Below, piece after piece: positions 17,812 through 27,504 of a DNA stretch of 64,000 nt. The notes below the pieces were generated by a model. It searched no databases and was not told where the DNA came from. It was given only the letters and a program-made list of their open reading frames with translations. Origin of the DNA: an uncultured Paracoccaceae bacterium (lineage in GTDB: Bacteria; Pseudomonadota; Alphaproteobacteria; Rhodobacterales; Rhodobacteraceae). The stretch spans positions 24,068-88,067 of the forward strand of contig CALICM010000005.1 of NCBI GenBank assembly GCA_938049225.1, written 5' to 3'. The translations under genes and the position numbers were made by a program. Positions within the stretch are counted from its first letter, which is position 1. Each line of letters begins with the position of its first letter.

Positions 17812-19356
17812 TCAAGGTGTAACGCCACGCCTGATATTCGCAGCTTCATCATGTCTTCCCATGCGTTCCAGTACTACTTCCAAGTTCAGCCGGCTTTCCG
17901 CAGTCTCTAGGTGGTCCAAACCAAATCTCTCAATGCCAATCTTCAGTGCGGAACGATGAAGCTGCTCGGCCTCCGCTAATTCGGAGAAGTTCATAACCCC
18001 AGATAACTGCTTAGACACAAGACACACACCAAGACTATCCTTTCGGATCGCCGTTTTTGGATGGCCTTCGCCAAGACTCTGAGTTGTGATCCGCAATGCA
18101 TCCCGGAATAGATGTTCCGCCTCGGCGGGCCGATATGTATTCATGAGGATTTGAGCCAATATGCTCACGCGGATAGCTGTGTCTGGATGATCAGGCCCAA
18201 GAACCGCTTTCGAGATATCAACAGCCTCGCGCGCGAGGGGCTCGGCCTCTACGAACTTGCCACGTTCGTTGAAATAGGCAGCCAGATTATGGAGCGCCCG
18301 AGCGGTGTCGGGGTGTTGTCTTCCATTAGCTCTCTCACTTTCCAGCACAGCCTCCTCAAGTGGTGCCATTGCCTCGCCAAATCGATGCAGACCCATCAGG
18401 ATGAGTCCTAAGTTCCCAAGTTGAATATACAGCGACTGCTCGTCTTGTGGTCGCAACTGCCTCGTTATCCCAAGGGCCTCTTGGATCACCGGAAGGGCTG
18501 CGGAGTATCGGCCGACAATTCGCAAACTTTCGGACAAATTGCTGAGCGCAGTGGCCGTCTTTTGATCGCGATTGCCGTGTTCCGCTCGAGCCAGCTTAAC
18601 AAGCTCCGTGTTCGCTACAATTGCCTTCTCGTATTGACCGGCACGCCGGAGAAATACACCGGACGTTTGCAGATACTGAATCGTTGGGTTGAGCCGAGCT
18701 GCCTCCTCATAGTGTTCTGCCGCGTCCAGCCAGCGCACTTGGGCCTCAGCGATTTCGCCTCGCCCATAAGAAGCGCGTGCCGACCGTTCGACCGCAAGCC
18801 CATCCCGAGCCTTAATTTCAGCAAAGATCGCATCAGCTTCGGAATAGTCACCCCTTTCCAGCTTTTCGCGCGCAATTTGCAGGCGTTCCACACCAATATC
18901 ATTGCCCTCTCGGACCAGCAGCCGCTCTAACTCCACGATACGCGCCCAAGCCTTTTCGTAGAACACAGTGATATTGGCGAGCTGTCGTTCCAACTCATCC
19001 AACTCCGACTGTGAACGTTCGGCATTCGTACCGGTCGATGCCGCCAATTCCGCGCGCACTTCTTGGGCGCGCACCTCCAGTTTGTTCTGGAAATCTTCCA
19101 AGGTCATCGTGACCATCGGTTGGGGCGATGTTGGCCCGTTTGATGGACGTGGCGTCTCTCCATTTCCGTAGTCGCCGCCGCGTTGCCCGCGCAGCTTTCT
19201 GGCAAGCCACCAAATCGCACTGCCGATTATCCCCAGCACAGCCAAGAGCAACGCCACCAGGTCGGTTATCGCATTCGACTTGTCCTGATTCTGTTGATCG
19301 TCGTACCAGCCCGAAAGCGAGTTCCAGACATCCACCAACCAATCGACCAATCCCAA
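17812..19356 (-). CDS. Membrane-anchored tetratricopeptide-repeat protein
   Basis: A 514-residue protein with one N-terminal membrane helix (about residues 30-49, TDLVALLLAVLGIIGSAIWW), a Pro/Gly linker, a coiled-coil stretch (about 87-155) and then tetratricopeptide repeats of the kinesin-light-chain/NB-ARC-associated type (for example DTARALHNLAAYFNERGKFVEAEPL and DTAIRVSILAQILMNTYRPAEAEHL). The start is TTG at 19356, supported by GGAGGAAGG about four bases upstream. The domain binds proteins; no enzymatic domain is present. It lies between mraY and the SDR gene, and its base use looks less GC-biased than the neighbouring mur genes, suggesting acquisition. Partner and role are unknown. Confidence 0.85.
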   Translation of the reverse strand: MGLVDWLVDVWNSLSGWYDDQQNQDKSNAITDLVALLLAVLGIIGSAIWWLARKLRGQRGGDYGNGETPRPSNGPTSPQPMVTMTLEDFQNKLEVRAQEVRAELAASTGTNAERSQSELDELERQLANITVFYEKAWARIVELERLLVREGNDIGVERLQIAREKLERGDYSEADAIFAEIKARDGLAVERSARASYGRGEIAEAQVRWLDAAEHYEEAARLNPTIQYLQTSGVFLRRAGQYEKAIVANTELVKLARAEHGNRDQKTATALSNLSESLRIVGRYSAALPVIQEALGITRQLRPQDEQSLYIQLGNLGLILMGLHRFGEAMAPLEEAVLESERANGRQHPDTARALHNLAAYFNERGKFVEAEPLAREAVDISKAVLGPDHPDTAIRVSILAQILMNTYRPAEAEHLFRDALRITTQSLGEGHPKTAIRKDSLGVCLVSKQLSGVMNFSELAEAEQLHRSALKIGIERFGLDHLETAESRLNLEVVLERMGRHDEAANIRRGVTP

Positions 19357-19410
19357 TGACCTTCCTCCAATAGTCGCCAGACTATCAAAGATGCCGCCCC
19401 TGCCCAGCCC

Positions 19411-20496
19411 CTATCGCAGCTTCAGCGTCGCCAGTCCGATCAGCGCGAGGATCACGCTGATAATCCAAAAGCGGATCACGATCTGGCTTTCCGCCCAGCC
19501 CAGTTTTTCGAAATGGTGGTGGATCGGCGCCATCAGGAAGATCCGCTTCTTGGTGCGTTTGTAATAGACGACCTGGATGATCACGCTGAGTGCCTCCACC
19601 ACGAACAACCCGCCGATGATCGCCAGCACGATCTCGTGCTTGGTCGCCACTGCAATCGCCCCCAAAGCCCCGCCCAACGCCAGGCTGCCCGTATCGCCCA
19701 TGAAGACGGCCGCAGGCGGCGCGTTATACCACAAAAACCCCAGGCCCCCGCCGATCAAAGCGGCCGTGAACACTGTAATTTCACCCGTGCCCGCCACATA
19801 ATGCACGTCCAAATACTCGGTGAAATCGGTCCGCCCCACCACATAAGCGATGATCCCGAACGACCCCCCCGCGATCATCACCGGCATGATCGCCAATCCG
19901 TCCAGCCCATCGGTCATGTTGACGGCATTCGCCGCCCCGACGATCACGATCATCGCAAAGGGCACAAACAGCACCGACAGGTTCAAGAGCGTGTCCTTGA
20001 AGACGGGAAACGCCAGATGGCCCGACAGCTCTTCGGTGTGCAACAGCATCGCCCAGACGGCCGCCATCGCTGCGATCCCAAATCCGATGCCCAGCCGCAT
20101 CCGCCCCGAGATCCCCGCCACATCATGTTTGGTCACCTTCGAATAGTCATCCGCGAAGCCGATCAGCCCAAAGGACCCGGTCACAAACAGCACCAACCAC
20201 ACATAGCCGTTGTCCAGCCGCGCCCATAAAAGCGTGCTCAGGAGCAAAGCGGACAAGATCAAAAGGCCACCCATCGTCGGTGTCCCCGCCTTAGCGATAA
20301 TATGGGTCTCGGGGCCATCCTCGCGGATCGGCTGGCCCTTCTTCTGCTTGCGTTTCAGAAAGTCGATCAGCGGCCGCCCAAACATGAAGCCAAAGATCAA
20401 AGCCGTCAGGAAGGCGCCGCCCGCGCGAAAGGTGATATAGCGGAACAGATTGAAGATGTCCCCGCCGTCCGACAGCTCGCTCAGAAAATACAACAT
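19411..20496 (-). CDS. mraY: Phospho-MurNAc-pentapeptide transferase MraY
   Basis: MraY is the polytopic inner-membrane enzyme that moves phospho-MurNAc-pentapeptide onto undecaprenyl phosphate, making lipid I. The 361 residues have about ten helices and the family motifs: [38 protein letters not shown] and [12 protein letters not shown]. It directly abuts murF (no gap). A 54-bp gap separates it from the TPR gene downstream, where murD would stand in most relatives. Confidence 0.97.
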   Translation of the reverse strand: MLYFLSELSDGGDIFNLFRYITFRAGGAFLTALIFGFMFGRPLIDFLKRKQKKGQPIREDGPETHIIAKAGTPTMGGLLILSALLLSTLLWARLDNGYVWLVLFVTGSFGLIGFADDYSKVTKHDVAGISGRMRLGIGFGIAAMAAVWAMLLHTEELSGHLAFPVFKDTLLNLSVLFVPFAMIVIVGAANAVNMTDGLDGLAIMPVMIAGGSFGIIAYVVGRTDFTEYLDVHYVAGTGEITVFTAALIGGGLGFLWYNAPPAAVFMGDTGSLALGGALGAIAVATKHEIVLAIIGGLFVVEALSVIIQVVYYKRTKKRIFLMAPIHHHFEKLGWAESQIVIRFWIISVILALIGLATLKLR

Positions 20497-21942
20497 CTAC
20501 TCGGCCCCTTGCCCGTCCCACGGCTGCACCTGTCCCAGCGCTTTGACCGCGTCTACCAAAAGCCCCGCTTTCGAGCCCAGCGAGCCTTTGCACATCACAA
20601 CATCACCCGCGTCTATCAGGCGCCGCACCTGACCGGCAAGCGCTTGGGACGTCGGCGCCCATTGTCCCCGCTTTTCAATCGGCAGCGCGTCATAAAGGGC
20701 ACGCATAAGGGGCCCCGCGCAATGGATCAGATCCACTTTGCCCAAGGCCGGATGGTTGGCCAACGCGGCGTGCATCGCCTCGGCTTGCGGACCCAATTCC
20801 AGCATGTCGGCCAGAAGCGCGATTCGCCGCCCACGGTTCACCCGCCCGACGCCATCCTGGGGTTGGCTGAGCGCAAAAACCTCGAAGGCCGCGCGCATTG
20901 CAGCCGGGTTGGCGTTGTAGCTCTCGTCGATCAAAAGAACCGAACCATCGATCCCCCCCGGCCCCAAGGCGACCCGCCACCGCGCCCCACGCCCCTCGGG
21001 CGCCGACCAGCTGGCCAGGGTCATCGCCGCGCGCGGCACGTCCATGCCCAACAGATCCACCGCCGCCAATACCCCCAACGCATTGCTTGCCAAATGCCGC
21101 CCCGGCTGGCCGATCTTGAACATCAGCGGCACGCCCCTGGTCACGGCTTGAACGGTCGTCGCGGTCTCGGTCAGGGTCACCCAGGACAATCGGTACTTGG
21201 CGCCGGGATCCGCGCCAAAGCTGACAGCGCGCGCGCCAAGGTCCCTGACATGCGCCGCCTGAATATCAAAGGTCTCGCAATCCAAATTCAGCAGAACAAC
21301 CCCGCCTGGCTCCAGGCCCTGGGCGATCTCGGCTTTCTCGTGGGCGATCCCCTCGATGCTGCCGAAGGCCTCAAGGTGCACCGCCGCCACGGTCGTGATC
21401 AACGCGAGATGTGGCCGGGCCAGGCGGGCCAGCGGCGCGATCTCGCCCGGGGCATTCATGCCGATTTCGATCACCGCGAACGCCGTATCGCGCGGCATCC
21501 GCGCCAGTGTCAGCGGCACACCCCAATGGTTGTTATAGCTCTTCTCGGCCGCGTGGACCTGGCCCTGGCGGCCCAAGGCCGCGCGCAGCATCTCTTTCGA
21601 GCCGGTCTTGCCCACCGAGCCTGTCACTGCCACGACCTTTGCCCCGGTCCGCGCCCGTGCGGCCCGGCCCAGCGCGGTCAGCCCCTCGAGCGTATCCTCG
21701 ACGATCAGCAGCCGGTCTTGAGAAACACCCTCAGGCACATGGCTGACCAACGCTGCCACCGCCCCCTTTTCCAGGGCAGCCGCCACGAACTCATGACCAT
21801 CCCGCTGATCCTCAAGCGCGACAAAGAGGTCCCCCGACCGCACAGTCCGGCTGTCAATCGAGATCCCAGTCGCGATCCAATCACCTGTAACACGCCCGCC
21901 CGTGGCCGCCGCCGCCTCGGATGCCGACCATAACGCTGTCAT
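20497..21942 (-). CDS. murF: UDP-MurNAc-tripeptide--D-alanyl-D-alanine ligase MurF
   Basis: MurF adds D-Ala-D-Ala (made by Ddl) to UDP-MurNAc-tripeptide. The 481-residue Mur ligase has the P-loop VVAVTGSVGKTGSKEMLRAAL, where the usual second T of GKTTTKE is G-S, a modest variation. It also has the stretch NNHWGVPLTLARMP and the C-domain motif LIDESYNANPAAMRAA. Start ATG at 21942 overlaps the murE stop by 4 bp. Length is slightly above the typical 450. Confidence 0.95.
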   Translation of the reverse strand: MTALWSASEAAAATGGRVTGDWIATGISIDSRTVRSGDLFVALEDQRDGHEFVAAALEKGAVAALVSHVPEGVSQDRLLIVEDTLEGLTALGRAARARTGAKVVAVTGSVGKTGSKEMLRAALGRQGQVHAAEKSYNNHWGVPLTLARMPRDTAFAVIEIGMNAPGEIAPLARLARPHLALITTVAAVHLEAFGSIEGIAHEKAEIAQGLEPGGVVLLNLDCETFDIQAAHVRDLGARAVSFGADPGAKYRLSWVTLTETATTVQAVTRGVPLMFKIGQPGRHLASNALGVLAAVDLLGMDVPRAAMTLASWSAPEGRGARWRVALGPGGIDGSVLLIDESYNANPAAMRAAFEVFALSQPQDGVGRVNRGRRIALLADMLELGPQAEAMHAALANHPALGKVDLIHCAGPLMRALYDALPIEKRGQWAPTSQALAGQVRRLIDAGDVVMCKGSLGSKAGLLVDAVKALGQVQPWDGQGAE

Positions 21943-23435
21943 GCCAACCGCCCATCCAAGGCCGCCACGGCAATGCTTGCCTGCTCGGCATCGTCAAAGG
22001 GCAATACATCGTCGCCCACGGTCTGCCCCGTCTCGTGCCCTTTGCCCGCGATCAACAGGGTGTCCCCCGGCTGGAGCGCATCCACGGCGGCCAAAATCGC
22101 CTCGGCCCGGTCACCGATCTGATTGCCCTCGGGCACGCCGATCATCACCTCGCGCCGGATCTCGGCCGGATCTTCCGATCTGGGGTTATCATCCGTCACA
22201 AAAACCACATCCGCGTTGTCCCGCGCGGCCGCGCCCATCGGCACGCGCTTGCCGGGGTCGCGGTCGCCGCCCGCGCCAAAGACGACCAACAAACGACCCA
22301 TCACATGCGGCCGCATCGCGCGCAGCGCCGTCTCCAAGGCATCTGGCGTGTGCGCATAGTCGACATAAACCGCCGCGCCGTTGTCGCGCACCGCCGCCCG
22401 CTGCATTCGCCCGCGCACGGTCTGCAACCCAGGCATGACACGAAACACCTCCGCTGGCACCGCCCCGCAACCAACCGCCAGCCCGGCCGAGATCAAGGCA
22501 TTCGCCCCTTGAAACCCACCGATCAGGTCCAAGCGCGCGACATGCACATCACCACGCCACGCAAAACGCAGGTCTTGACCGGTGGCATCGAACCGCTGCC
22601 CCAACAGCTGCAAATCCGCACCCGTGGCCGTCCCCACGCGCAGCACATCCTGCCCACGACCCGCCCGCAGGCCAGCCAATCGATGCCCGGCAGGGTCGTC
22701 GACATTAAACACCCCAACACCCTGAGGCCCCAACACCCGTTCAAACAACCCCGCCTTCGCCTGATAGTAGTCTTCAAACGTCGGATGATAATCCAGGTGA
22801 TCGCGGGTGATATTGGTAAAGGCCGCCGCCCTGAGCCGCACACCGTCCAAGCGCCGCTGCGCCAACCCGTGGCTGGACGCCTCCATGGCCGCGTGCGTCA
22901 CCCCCTCGTTCGCCAAATCCGCCAACAACCGGTGCAGCGTGATTGGTTCCGGCGTGGTATGGTTCAGCCCGCGCGCCACAGCCCCCTCGACCCCGGTGGT
23001 GCCAAAGTTCACCGCCCTTTCACCCAAGGCTTCCCAAATTTGCCGGGTGAAACTGGCAACGGAGGTTTTCCCGTTTGTCCCGGTCACGGCCACCATGACG
23101 TCGGGCTGGGCGCCGAACCAAGTCGCGGCGGCCTTTGCCAAAGCCAGTCGCGCATCGTTGTGCACCACAACGGGCACGCCCACCTTGCCCAAGATCTTGG
23201 CCCCTGCGGGGTCTGTCAGCACCGCGACAGCCCCCATGCGCAGGGCATAGGACACAAAATCCGCCCCGTGGGCATGCACGCCCGGCAGGGCGGCGAACAA
23301 ATGCCCTGGCAGCACATCGCGGCTGTCCACGCTGAGGCCAGTGATTTCAGCTGTGTGGGACCAATCGCCCGCCTTCCGCGCGCCGTCCAACAGACCCAAG
23401 GCCGCCAGGGCCCGTGTGTTCTGCCCTTCGGCCAT
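21939..23435 (-). CDS. murE: UDP-MurNAc-L-Ala-D-Glu--meso-diaminopimelate ligase MurE
   Basis: MurE adds the third amino acid to the peptidoglycan peptide. The 498 residues contain the P-loop VAVTGTNGKTSVASFTRQIW, and the motif DDNPRSEDPAEIRREV. The D-N-P-R sequence marks ligases that use meso-diaminopimelate rather than lysine, as expected in a Gram-negative. The carbamylated-lysine region (EASSHGLAQRRLDGVRL) is also present. The stop overlaps murF by 4 bp; ftsI ends 12 bp upstream. Confidence 0.96.
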   Translation of the reverse strand: MAEGQNTRALAALGLLDGARKAGDWSHTAEITGLSVDSRDVLPGHLFAALPGVHAHGADFVSYALRMGAVAVLTDPAGAKILGKVGVPVVVHNDARLALAKAAATWFGAQPDVMVAVTGTNGKTSVASFTRQIWEALGERAVNFGTTGVEGAVARGLNHTTPEPITLHRLLADLANEGVTHAAMEASSHGLAQRRLDGVRLRAAAFTNITRDHLDYHPTFEDYYQAKAGLFERVLGPQGVGVFNVDDPAGHRLAGLRAGRGQDVLRVGTATGADLQLLGQRFDATGQDLRFAWRGDVHVARLDLIGGFQGANALISAGLAVGCGAVPAEVFRVMPGLQTVRGRMQRAAVRDNGAAVYVDYAHTPDALETALRAMRPHVMGRLLVVFGAGGDRDPGKRVPMGAAARDNADVVFVTDDNPRSEDPAEIRREVMIGVPEGNQIGDRAEAILAAVDALQPGDTLLIAGKGHETGQTVGDDVLPFDDAEQASIAVAALDGRLA

Positions 23436-23447
23436 GGCGGTCCCCCT

Positions 23448-25238
23448 TTAGTTTGAGGCGCGAACGCTCTGCGCCCCTTCTGCGCCCTCTTTAGGCAAGG
23501 GTCGCATGTTCATCAATGGCGCGATCCGGCGGATGATCTCGGACGCCACGGGCGCGGCGGTCCAGCCCGCCGTACGGCGCGCTTCGCGTCCGGACCGGTC
23601 TTCGGGCTCGTCCAACGCGACGACCAAGACATATTCCGGATCATGCGCGGGGAAAATCGAGGCAAAGGTGCCGATCACCTTTTCCTTATAGTACCCACCC
23701 GTGTGTTTGGGCTTATCCGCCGTCCCGGTCTTGCCACCGACCCGGTACCCTTCGGCATTCGCAAGCGTCGCAGTTCCCCGCACGACCACCTGCCGCAACA
23801 TCTGGCGCGCGGCGCGGCTCGTCTCGGCCCGCACCACCCGATCCGCCTCGGTTGGCAGGGGCGCCCCCGCCAATAGCGTGGGCCGCACCCGCAACCCGCC
23901 ATTTGTCAGGGTCGCATAGGCCGTCGCCAAATGCAGCGGTGTCGCGGCCAACCCATGCCCATAGGATATCGTCATGGTCGAGATTTCGGACCAACGTTTC
24001 GGCACCAAGGGCCGAGTTTTGCCGGCTTCGGGCAGCGTCACTGGCACCGGCTCCATGAACCCAAGCTGTCGCAGAAATTCCTTCTGCCGGACCGCGCCGA
24101 TTTCAACCGCCACGCGGGCCGTGCCGATGTTCGAGGATTTAACGATCACATCCCGCAAACTCAGCGTCGGGCCATAGTTCCGGAAATCGCGGATCCGAAA
24201 TCGCCCCCAAGTCAGCGGCCCTGAAGTATCGATCACCGTGTCCGGCCCTGCCAACCCCAGTTCCATCGCCTGGGCTGCCGTAAAGATCTTGAAAGTCGAG
24301 CCCAGCTCGTACACCCCCTGGGCCGCGCGGTTGAAGATCGGACTATCGGACGGATCCCCGCTGGCGGGCGGCAAGGGTCGTTTATTCGGATCGAAATCGG
24401 GCAGCGAGACCATGGCGACAATCCGCCCGGTCTTTGCCTCCATCAACACCGCCGCAGCACCCTTGGCGTTCATCAGACGCATGCCGCCCGCCAAGACGCG
24501 TTCCACTGCCGCCTGGACCGACAGATCGATGGTCAGCTGCAGCGGCGCGCCTTCGTTCACGGGATCGCGCAAGAACTGGTCGAAGGCCAACTCAACCCCG
24601 GCCGAGCCAACCACTTCGGCCGCATGCACCCCCTCGCGCCCATAGCCGTATCCGCCCAGAATATGGCTCGCGAGGCGCCCATTTGGATAAAGCCGCATCT
24701 CTCGCGGGCCGAACAACAACCCCGGCTCACCCAGGTCATGCACCGCCTGGCGTTGCTCGGGGCTGAGCGTGCGCTTGATCCACAAAAACCGGCGTTTTCC
24801 GCTGAACCGCTTCAGCAATTCGGTCTCGTCAAGATCATCAAAGATCCGCGCCAATCCCGCCGCCGCCGCGACCTTGTCCACCATCAAATACGGCTGGGCA
24901 TAGAGGCTGGCGGTCTGCATATTCGTCGCCAGGATCGCGCCATTGCGGTCCACGATATCCGCCCGCTGCGCAACGATCCGCGCGGCACTCGCCGTCGCCT
25001 TGGGCTCCACCGGTTCCGAGGACGCAAGCACGCTCATTCGCGCCGCCACCGTGCCAAAGGCCAAAATAAAGGTGGCCGCCAGCAACCACAGCCGATGCTC
25101 GGCCCGCCGCCGTTCAGCGCGGTGGCGCAGACGCATTCTGGCGGCGCGCTCTTCTGCCTCGACCCCATCCGGGTTCTCGCCTTGCGCGCGGGCCTTGAAC
25201 ACCCGGGCCAAGGGGCGCAACGGCCTGCGCGAGGTCAT
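23448..25238 (-). CDS. ftsI: Septal peptidoglycan transpeptidase FtsI (PBP3)
   Basis: FtsI is the class B penicillin-binding protein that crosslinks septal peptidoglycan with FtsW. With ATG at 25238 it has 596 residues: a basic cytoplasmic start, one membrane helix (about 49-68), a pedestal domain and a transpeptidase domain. The penicillin-binding motifs are S314-TFK (LGSTFK), S368-S-N370 and K503-T-G. The ATG overlaps the ftsL stop in ATGA, which decides the start; the open frame to 25424 is a shadow of ftsL. It is followed by murE 12 bp downstream. Confidence 0.96.
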   Translation of the reverse strand: MTSRRPLRPLARVFKARAQGENPDGVEAEERAARMRLRHRAERRRAEHRLWLLAATFILAFGTVAARMSVLASSEPVEPKATASAARIVAQRADIVDRNGAILATNMQTASLYAQPYLMVDKVAAAAGLARIFDDLDETELLKRFSGKRRFLWIKRTLSPEQRQAVHDLGEPGLLFGPREMRLYPNGRLASHILGGYGYGREGVHAAEVVGSAGVELAFDQFLRDPVNEGAPLQLTIDLSVQAAVERVLAGGMRLMNAKGAAAVLMEAKTGRIVAMVSLPDFDPNKRPLPPASGDPSDSPIFNRAAQGVYELGSTFKIFTAAQAMELGLAGPDTVIDTSGPLTWGRFRIRDFRNYGPTLSLRDVIVKSSNIGTARVAVEIGAVRQKEFLRQLGFMEPVPVTLPEAGKTRPLVPKRWSEISTMTISYGHGLAATPLHLATAYATLTNGGLRVRPTLLAGAPLPTEADRVVRAETSRAARQMLRQVVVRGTATLANAEGYRVGGKTGTADKPKHTGGYYKEKVIGTFASIFPAHDPEYVLVVALDEPEDRSGREARRTAGWTAAPVASEIIRRIAPLMNMRPLPKEGAEGAQSVRASN

Positions 25239-25585
25239 TGCGTCGCCCCCCCAAGCACTGCATCCAGCACATCGCCTGCCAGCCGGTCCTCGGTCGCGGC
25301 TGGGGGAAAGGCCACCTCGGCCGGATCCGCGAAATGACCTGCCGTCATCGGGGCCAGGCCCAACTCGGCGAAATACTCTTCGGCCAGGACGCGGAGCCGA
25401 TCCGGCCGGTTCAAATAGGCCCATTCCGCGTTTAACATCGCGATCGTGCCGCGCTCCTGCGCCATCTCAAGGCGCAGCCGCTCCACGTCGCGCACCGCTT
25501 CCTGGGTGGTGTAATTGACTTGGTAGGCCCAAAAGGCAAAAGCTACGACCAAGGCGCTGGCCGCAATATACAGCAAGGTTCTCAT
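25235..25585 (-). CDS. ftsL: Cell division protein FtsL
   Basis: FtsL is a small bitopic divisome protein that acts with FtsB, FtsQ and FtsWI. The 116-residue product has an N-terminal membrane helix ([20 protein letters not shown], residues 4-23) followed by a heptad-patterned coiled coil ([32 protein letters not shown]), the family layout. Sequence identity in this family is low, so position between rsmH and ftsI supports the call. Both ends overlap neighbours by 4 bp. Confidence 0.9.
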   Translation of the reverse strand: MRTLLYIAASALVVAFAFWAYQVNYTTQEAVRDVERLRLEMAQERGTIAMLNAEWAYLNRPDRLRVLAEEYFAELGLAPMTAGHFADPAEVAFPPAATEDRLAGDVLDAVLGGATQ

Positions 25586-26571
25586 AAAACCCCCTCGATC
25601 GCCACGGCGGGCAATCCGAACACACGTATCTCGACATCCCCCGCCGGCGCTTCGGTCCGCCGGGCCATGCGCAACTTGGCGGATCGCGCCCGGGGATTCG
25701 CGGCCACCTCGGCCTCGGACGCCTCAATGGCCTTGCGCGTGATCAGATCGAACCGCGCGTCTTCCACGACCACTTCGGGCTGATAGCGGCTGCCTTGCGC
25801 GGCACCGCCGCTGCGGGCCCGCAAAAACCGCTTCACGATGCGATCCTCCAGCGAGTGAAAGCTTACCACCGCCAAGATGCCGCCGGGCCTGAGCGCCCGC
25901 TCGGCTACCATCAGTCCGCGCGCCAAAACGCCCAATTCATCATTCACAGCGATCCGCAAGGCCTGAAAACTGCGGGTGGCCGCATGTGGCTGCCCGGGCT
26001 TGGGGCGCGGCAATAGCCGTTCGATCAGCCCAGCCAACTGCCGCGTCCGCGTAAACGGCACCGCGACGCGATCCGCCACCACCGCCCGCGCGATCCGCCG
26101 GGCGGCCCGCTCTTCACCATATTGATGCAACACATCCGCCAATGCGGCCTCGCTCAGCCCGTTTACCAGATCCGCGGCACTCGGCCCTGACTGCGCCATG
26201 CGCATGTCCAACGGCCCGTCTTTGGTGAACGAAAACCCACGCCCCGCTTGATCCAACTGCATCGAGCTGACGCCAATATCCAAAACAACACCGTCCAGCG
26301 CCTCGCCCGCCAACGTGTCCAAGTCGGCAAAATTGCCCTGCACCAGGCGCAGCCGGTCCCCATACTCGGCGGCCCAGTCCCCAGCCCGGGCGAAAACCTC
26401 CGGATCTTGATCGACCCCGATCACCCTTTCAGCCCCAGCCTCTAACAAGGCTCGGCTGTATCCACCGGCCCCAAAAGTGCCGTCCAGCCAGACGCCTGAG
26501 ATCGGGGCGGCACGGTCTAAAAGCGGCGTCAGCAGCACGGGAATATGCGGCATGGACATGGCCACAGTCAT
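25582..26571 (-). CDS. rsmH: 16S rRNA (cytosine-1402-N4)-methyltransferase RsmH
   Basis: RsmH (MraW) methylates N4 of C1402 in 16S rRNA. The 329-residue protein opens with [13 protein letters not shown], the family N-terminus, then the SAM motif [19 protein letters not shown], and the characteristic [14 protein letters not shown] and [14 protein letters not shown]. The reading frame starts a few codons earlier ([11 protein letters not shown]) at 26571, where the ATG overlaps the mraZ stop in ATGA, so that start is kept. Length is normal. Confidence 0.96.
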   Translation of the reverse strand: MTVAMSMPHIPVLLTPLLDRAAPISGVWLDGTFGAGGYSRALLEAGAERVIGVDQDPEVFARAGDWAAEYGDRLRLVQGNFADLDTLAGEALDGVVLDIGVSSMQLDQAGRGFSFTKDGPLDMRMAQSGPSAADLVNGLSEAALADVLHQYGEERAARRIARAVVADRVAVPFTRTRQLAGLIERLLPRPKPGQPHAATRSFQALRIAVNDELGVLARGLMVAERALRPGGILAVVSFHSLEDRIVKRFLRARSGGAAQGSRYQPEVVVEDARFDLITRKAIEASEAEVAANPRARSAKLRMARRTEAPAGDVEIRVFGLPAVAIEGVL

Positions 26572-27071
26572 CCGCCCAACCGTGCCTTATCCAGTAAGGC
26601 GAAGGGGCTGTTGGCCTCGTCCTGACCCTCCAGCCATGCGCCAAGACCCGCCATATCGGCGGCATAGGCGCTGGGCTCCCAAATTTGAAACTTATCGCCC
26701 ATCCCCGCAAAGGTGGCTTCCGCCGTCACACCGATCATCTGGCGCAGCTTCTGGGGTAGGACCATGCGCCCATTCTCGTCAACCTGGGCATAGATCGACT
26801 GGGTGTTCAGAATACGCTCAAGCGCCACCCGATCCTTCGAGAACCGCGGGAGGGCCGAGACCATGTCGTCGACCTCTTCGATTGAGCGCATCGAATACCC
26901 TTCAAGGCATTTCGATCCAGGCAGACCATAGACAATGACCAAATTCGGCTGGGCACCGGCGACCCAATCGGGGTCCCCCTCCTCTAGGACACGGCGGAAG
27001 GGGGCCGGGATCGACACCCGGCCCTTACCGTCCACTTTGTGGACGCTTTCGCCTCTGAAACGTCGTGCCAC
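26568..27071 (-). CDS. mraZ: Transcriptional regulator MraZ
   Basis: MraZ is a DNA-binding protein with two SpoVT/AbrB-like domains that controls its own dcw operon. The 167 residues show the paired repeats: [23 protein letters not shown] (residues 5-27) and [22 protein letters not shown] in the second half. The start is GTG at 27071 with AGGAG seven bases before. It is the first gene of the cluster, 50 bp after a Rho-independent terminator in its own leader. Candidate target repeats lie upstream at 27334-27378. Confidence 0.94.
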   Translation of the reverse strand: MARRFRGESVHKVDGKGRVSIPAPFRRVLEEGDPDWVAGAQPNLVIVYGLPGSKCLEGYSMRSIEEVDDMVSALPRFSKDRVALERILNTQSIYAQVDENGRMVLPQKLRQMIGVTAEATFAGMGDKFQIWEPSAYAADMAGLGAWLEGQDEANSPFALLDKARLGG

Positions 27072-27121
27072 GTTTCAACTCCTGCCCAAGCCCAACGGGG
27101 TCGATCCCGGTGGGGCCAATG

Positions 27122-27161
27122 AAAAAGGCGGCCGCGCTCTTATCTGGCACGGTCCGCCTTT
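27122..27161 (-). terminator. Rho-independent terminator in the mraZ leader
   Basis: On the minus strand AAAGGCGG (27161-27154) pairs with CCGCCTTT (27131-27124), a perfect 8-bp stem, followed by five T. A complete intrinsic terminator between promoter and the first gene of an essential operon implies attenuation or release of a leader RNA. Confidence 0.8.
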
Positions 27162-27350
27162 GTCTTGCCGTTTCGGCCGCGTCCCTCAGGCGTTGACTGC
27201 TCGGATGCCGTCAGGGACACTTATTCTTGCGGGAAAGAAGCGGGCCTGTATGAAACCTGCTCTGGTTTGGTCGTCTCCGAAGTCTGTCGCCCCGTGATCC
27301 GTGCCGCGCCTTTCCGTGAGATGAGGTATGGCATGGAACTACGTGGTAAT
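27122..27350 (-). ncRNA. Probable 5'-leader small RNA of mraZ (UpsM-like)
   Basis: The roughly 230 bases before mraZ have no credible gene. They contain a stem (GTCCCT/AGGGAC, 27181-27218) and end in a strong Rho-independent terminator 50 bp before the mraZ start. In Rhodobacter sphaeroides the abundant small RNA UpsM (about 206 nt) arises by premature termination in the mraZ leader; the same layout here suggests a homologue. The 5' end is a guess: I place it just downstream of the phased TGGNA repeats. No convincing -35 was found. Confidence 0.5.
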
Positions 27351-27378
27351 CAATGGGAATTTTATGCACAGCGTGGGA
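27334..27378. promoter_or_regulatory. Candidate MraZ operator: 10-bp-phased TGGNA repeats
   Basis: On the plus strand TGGAA, TGGTA, TGGGA and TGGGA begin at 27334, 27344, 27354 and 27374, exactly 10 bp apart with one unit (27364, ATGCA) degenerate. MraZ binds direct repeats of TGGGN separated by 5 nt. The position, just upstream of the presumed leader start, suits autoregulation. The repeats lie on the strand opposite to mraZ. Confidence 0.6.
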
Positions 27379-27504
27379 TTTAACCAGGATTCATGGTGGA
27401 TGATCTCACCAATACTCACATACCAGTGTTAAGTTAATACAACATAAGGGCTCATCCCCAATACAAACCACCATATATTGCGAATACACTTTGTGGGGAT
27501 CAGT

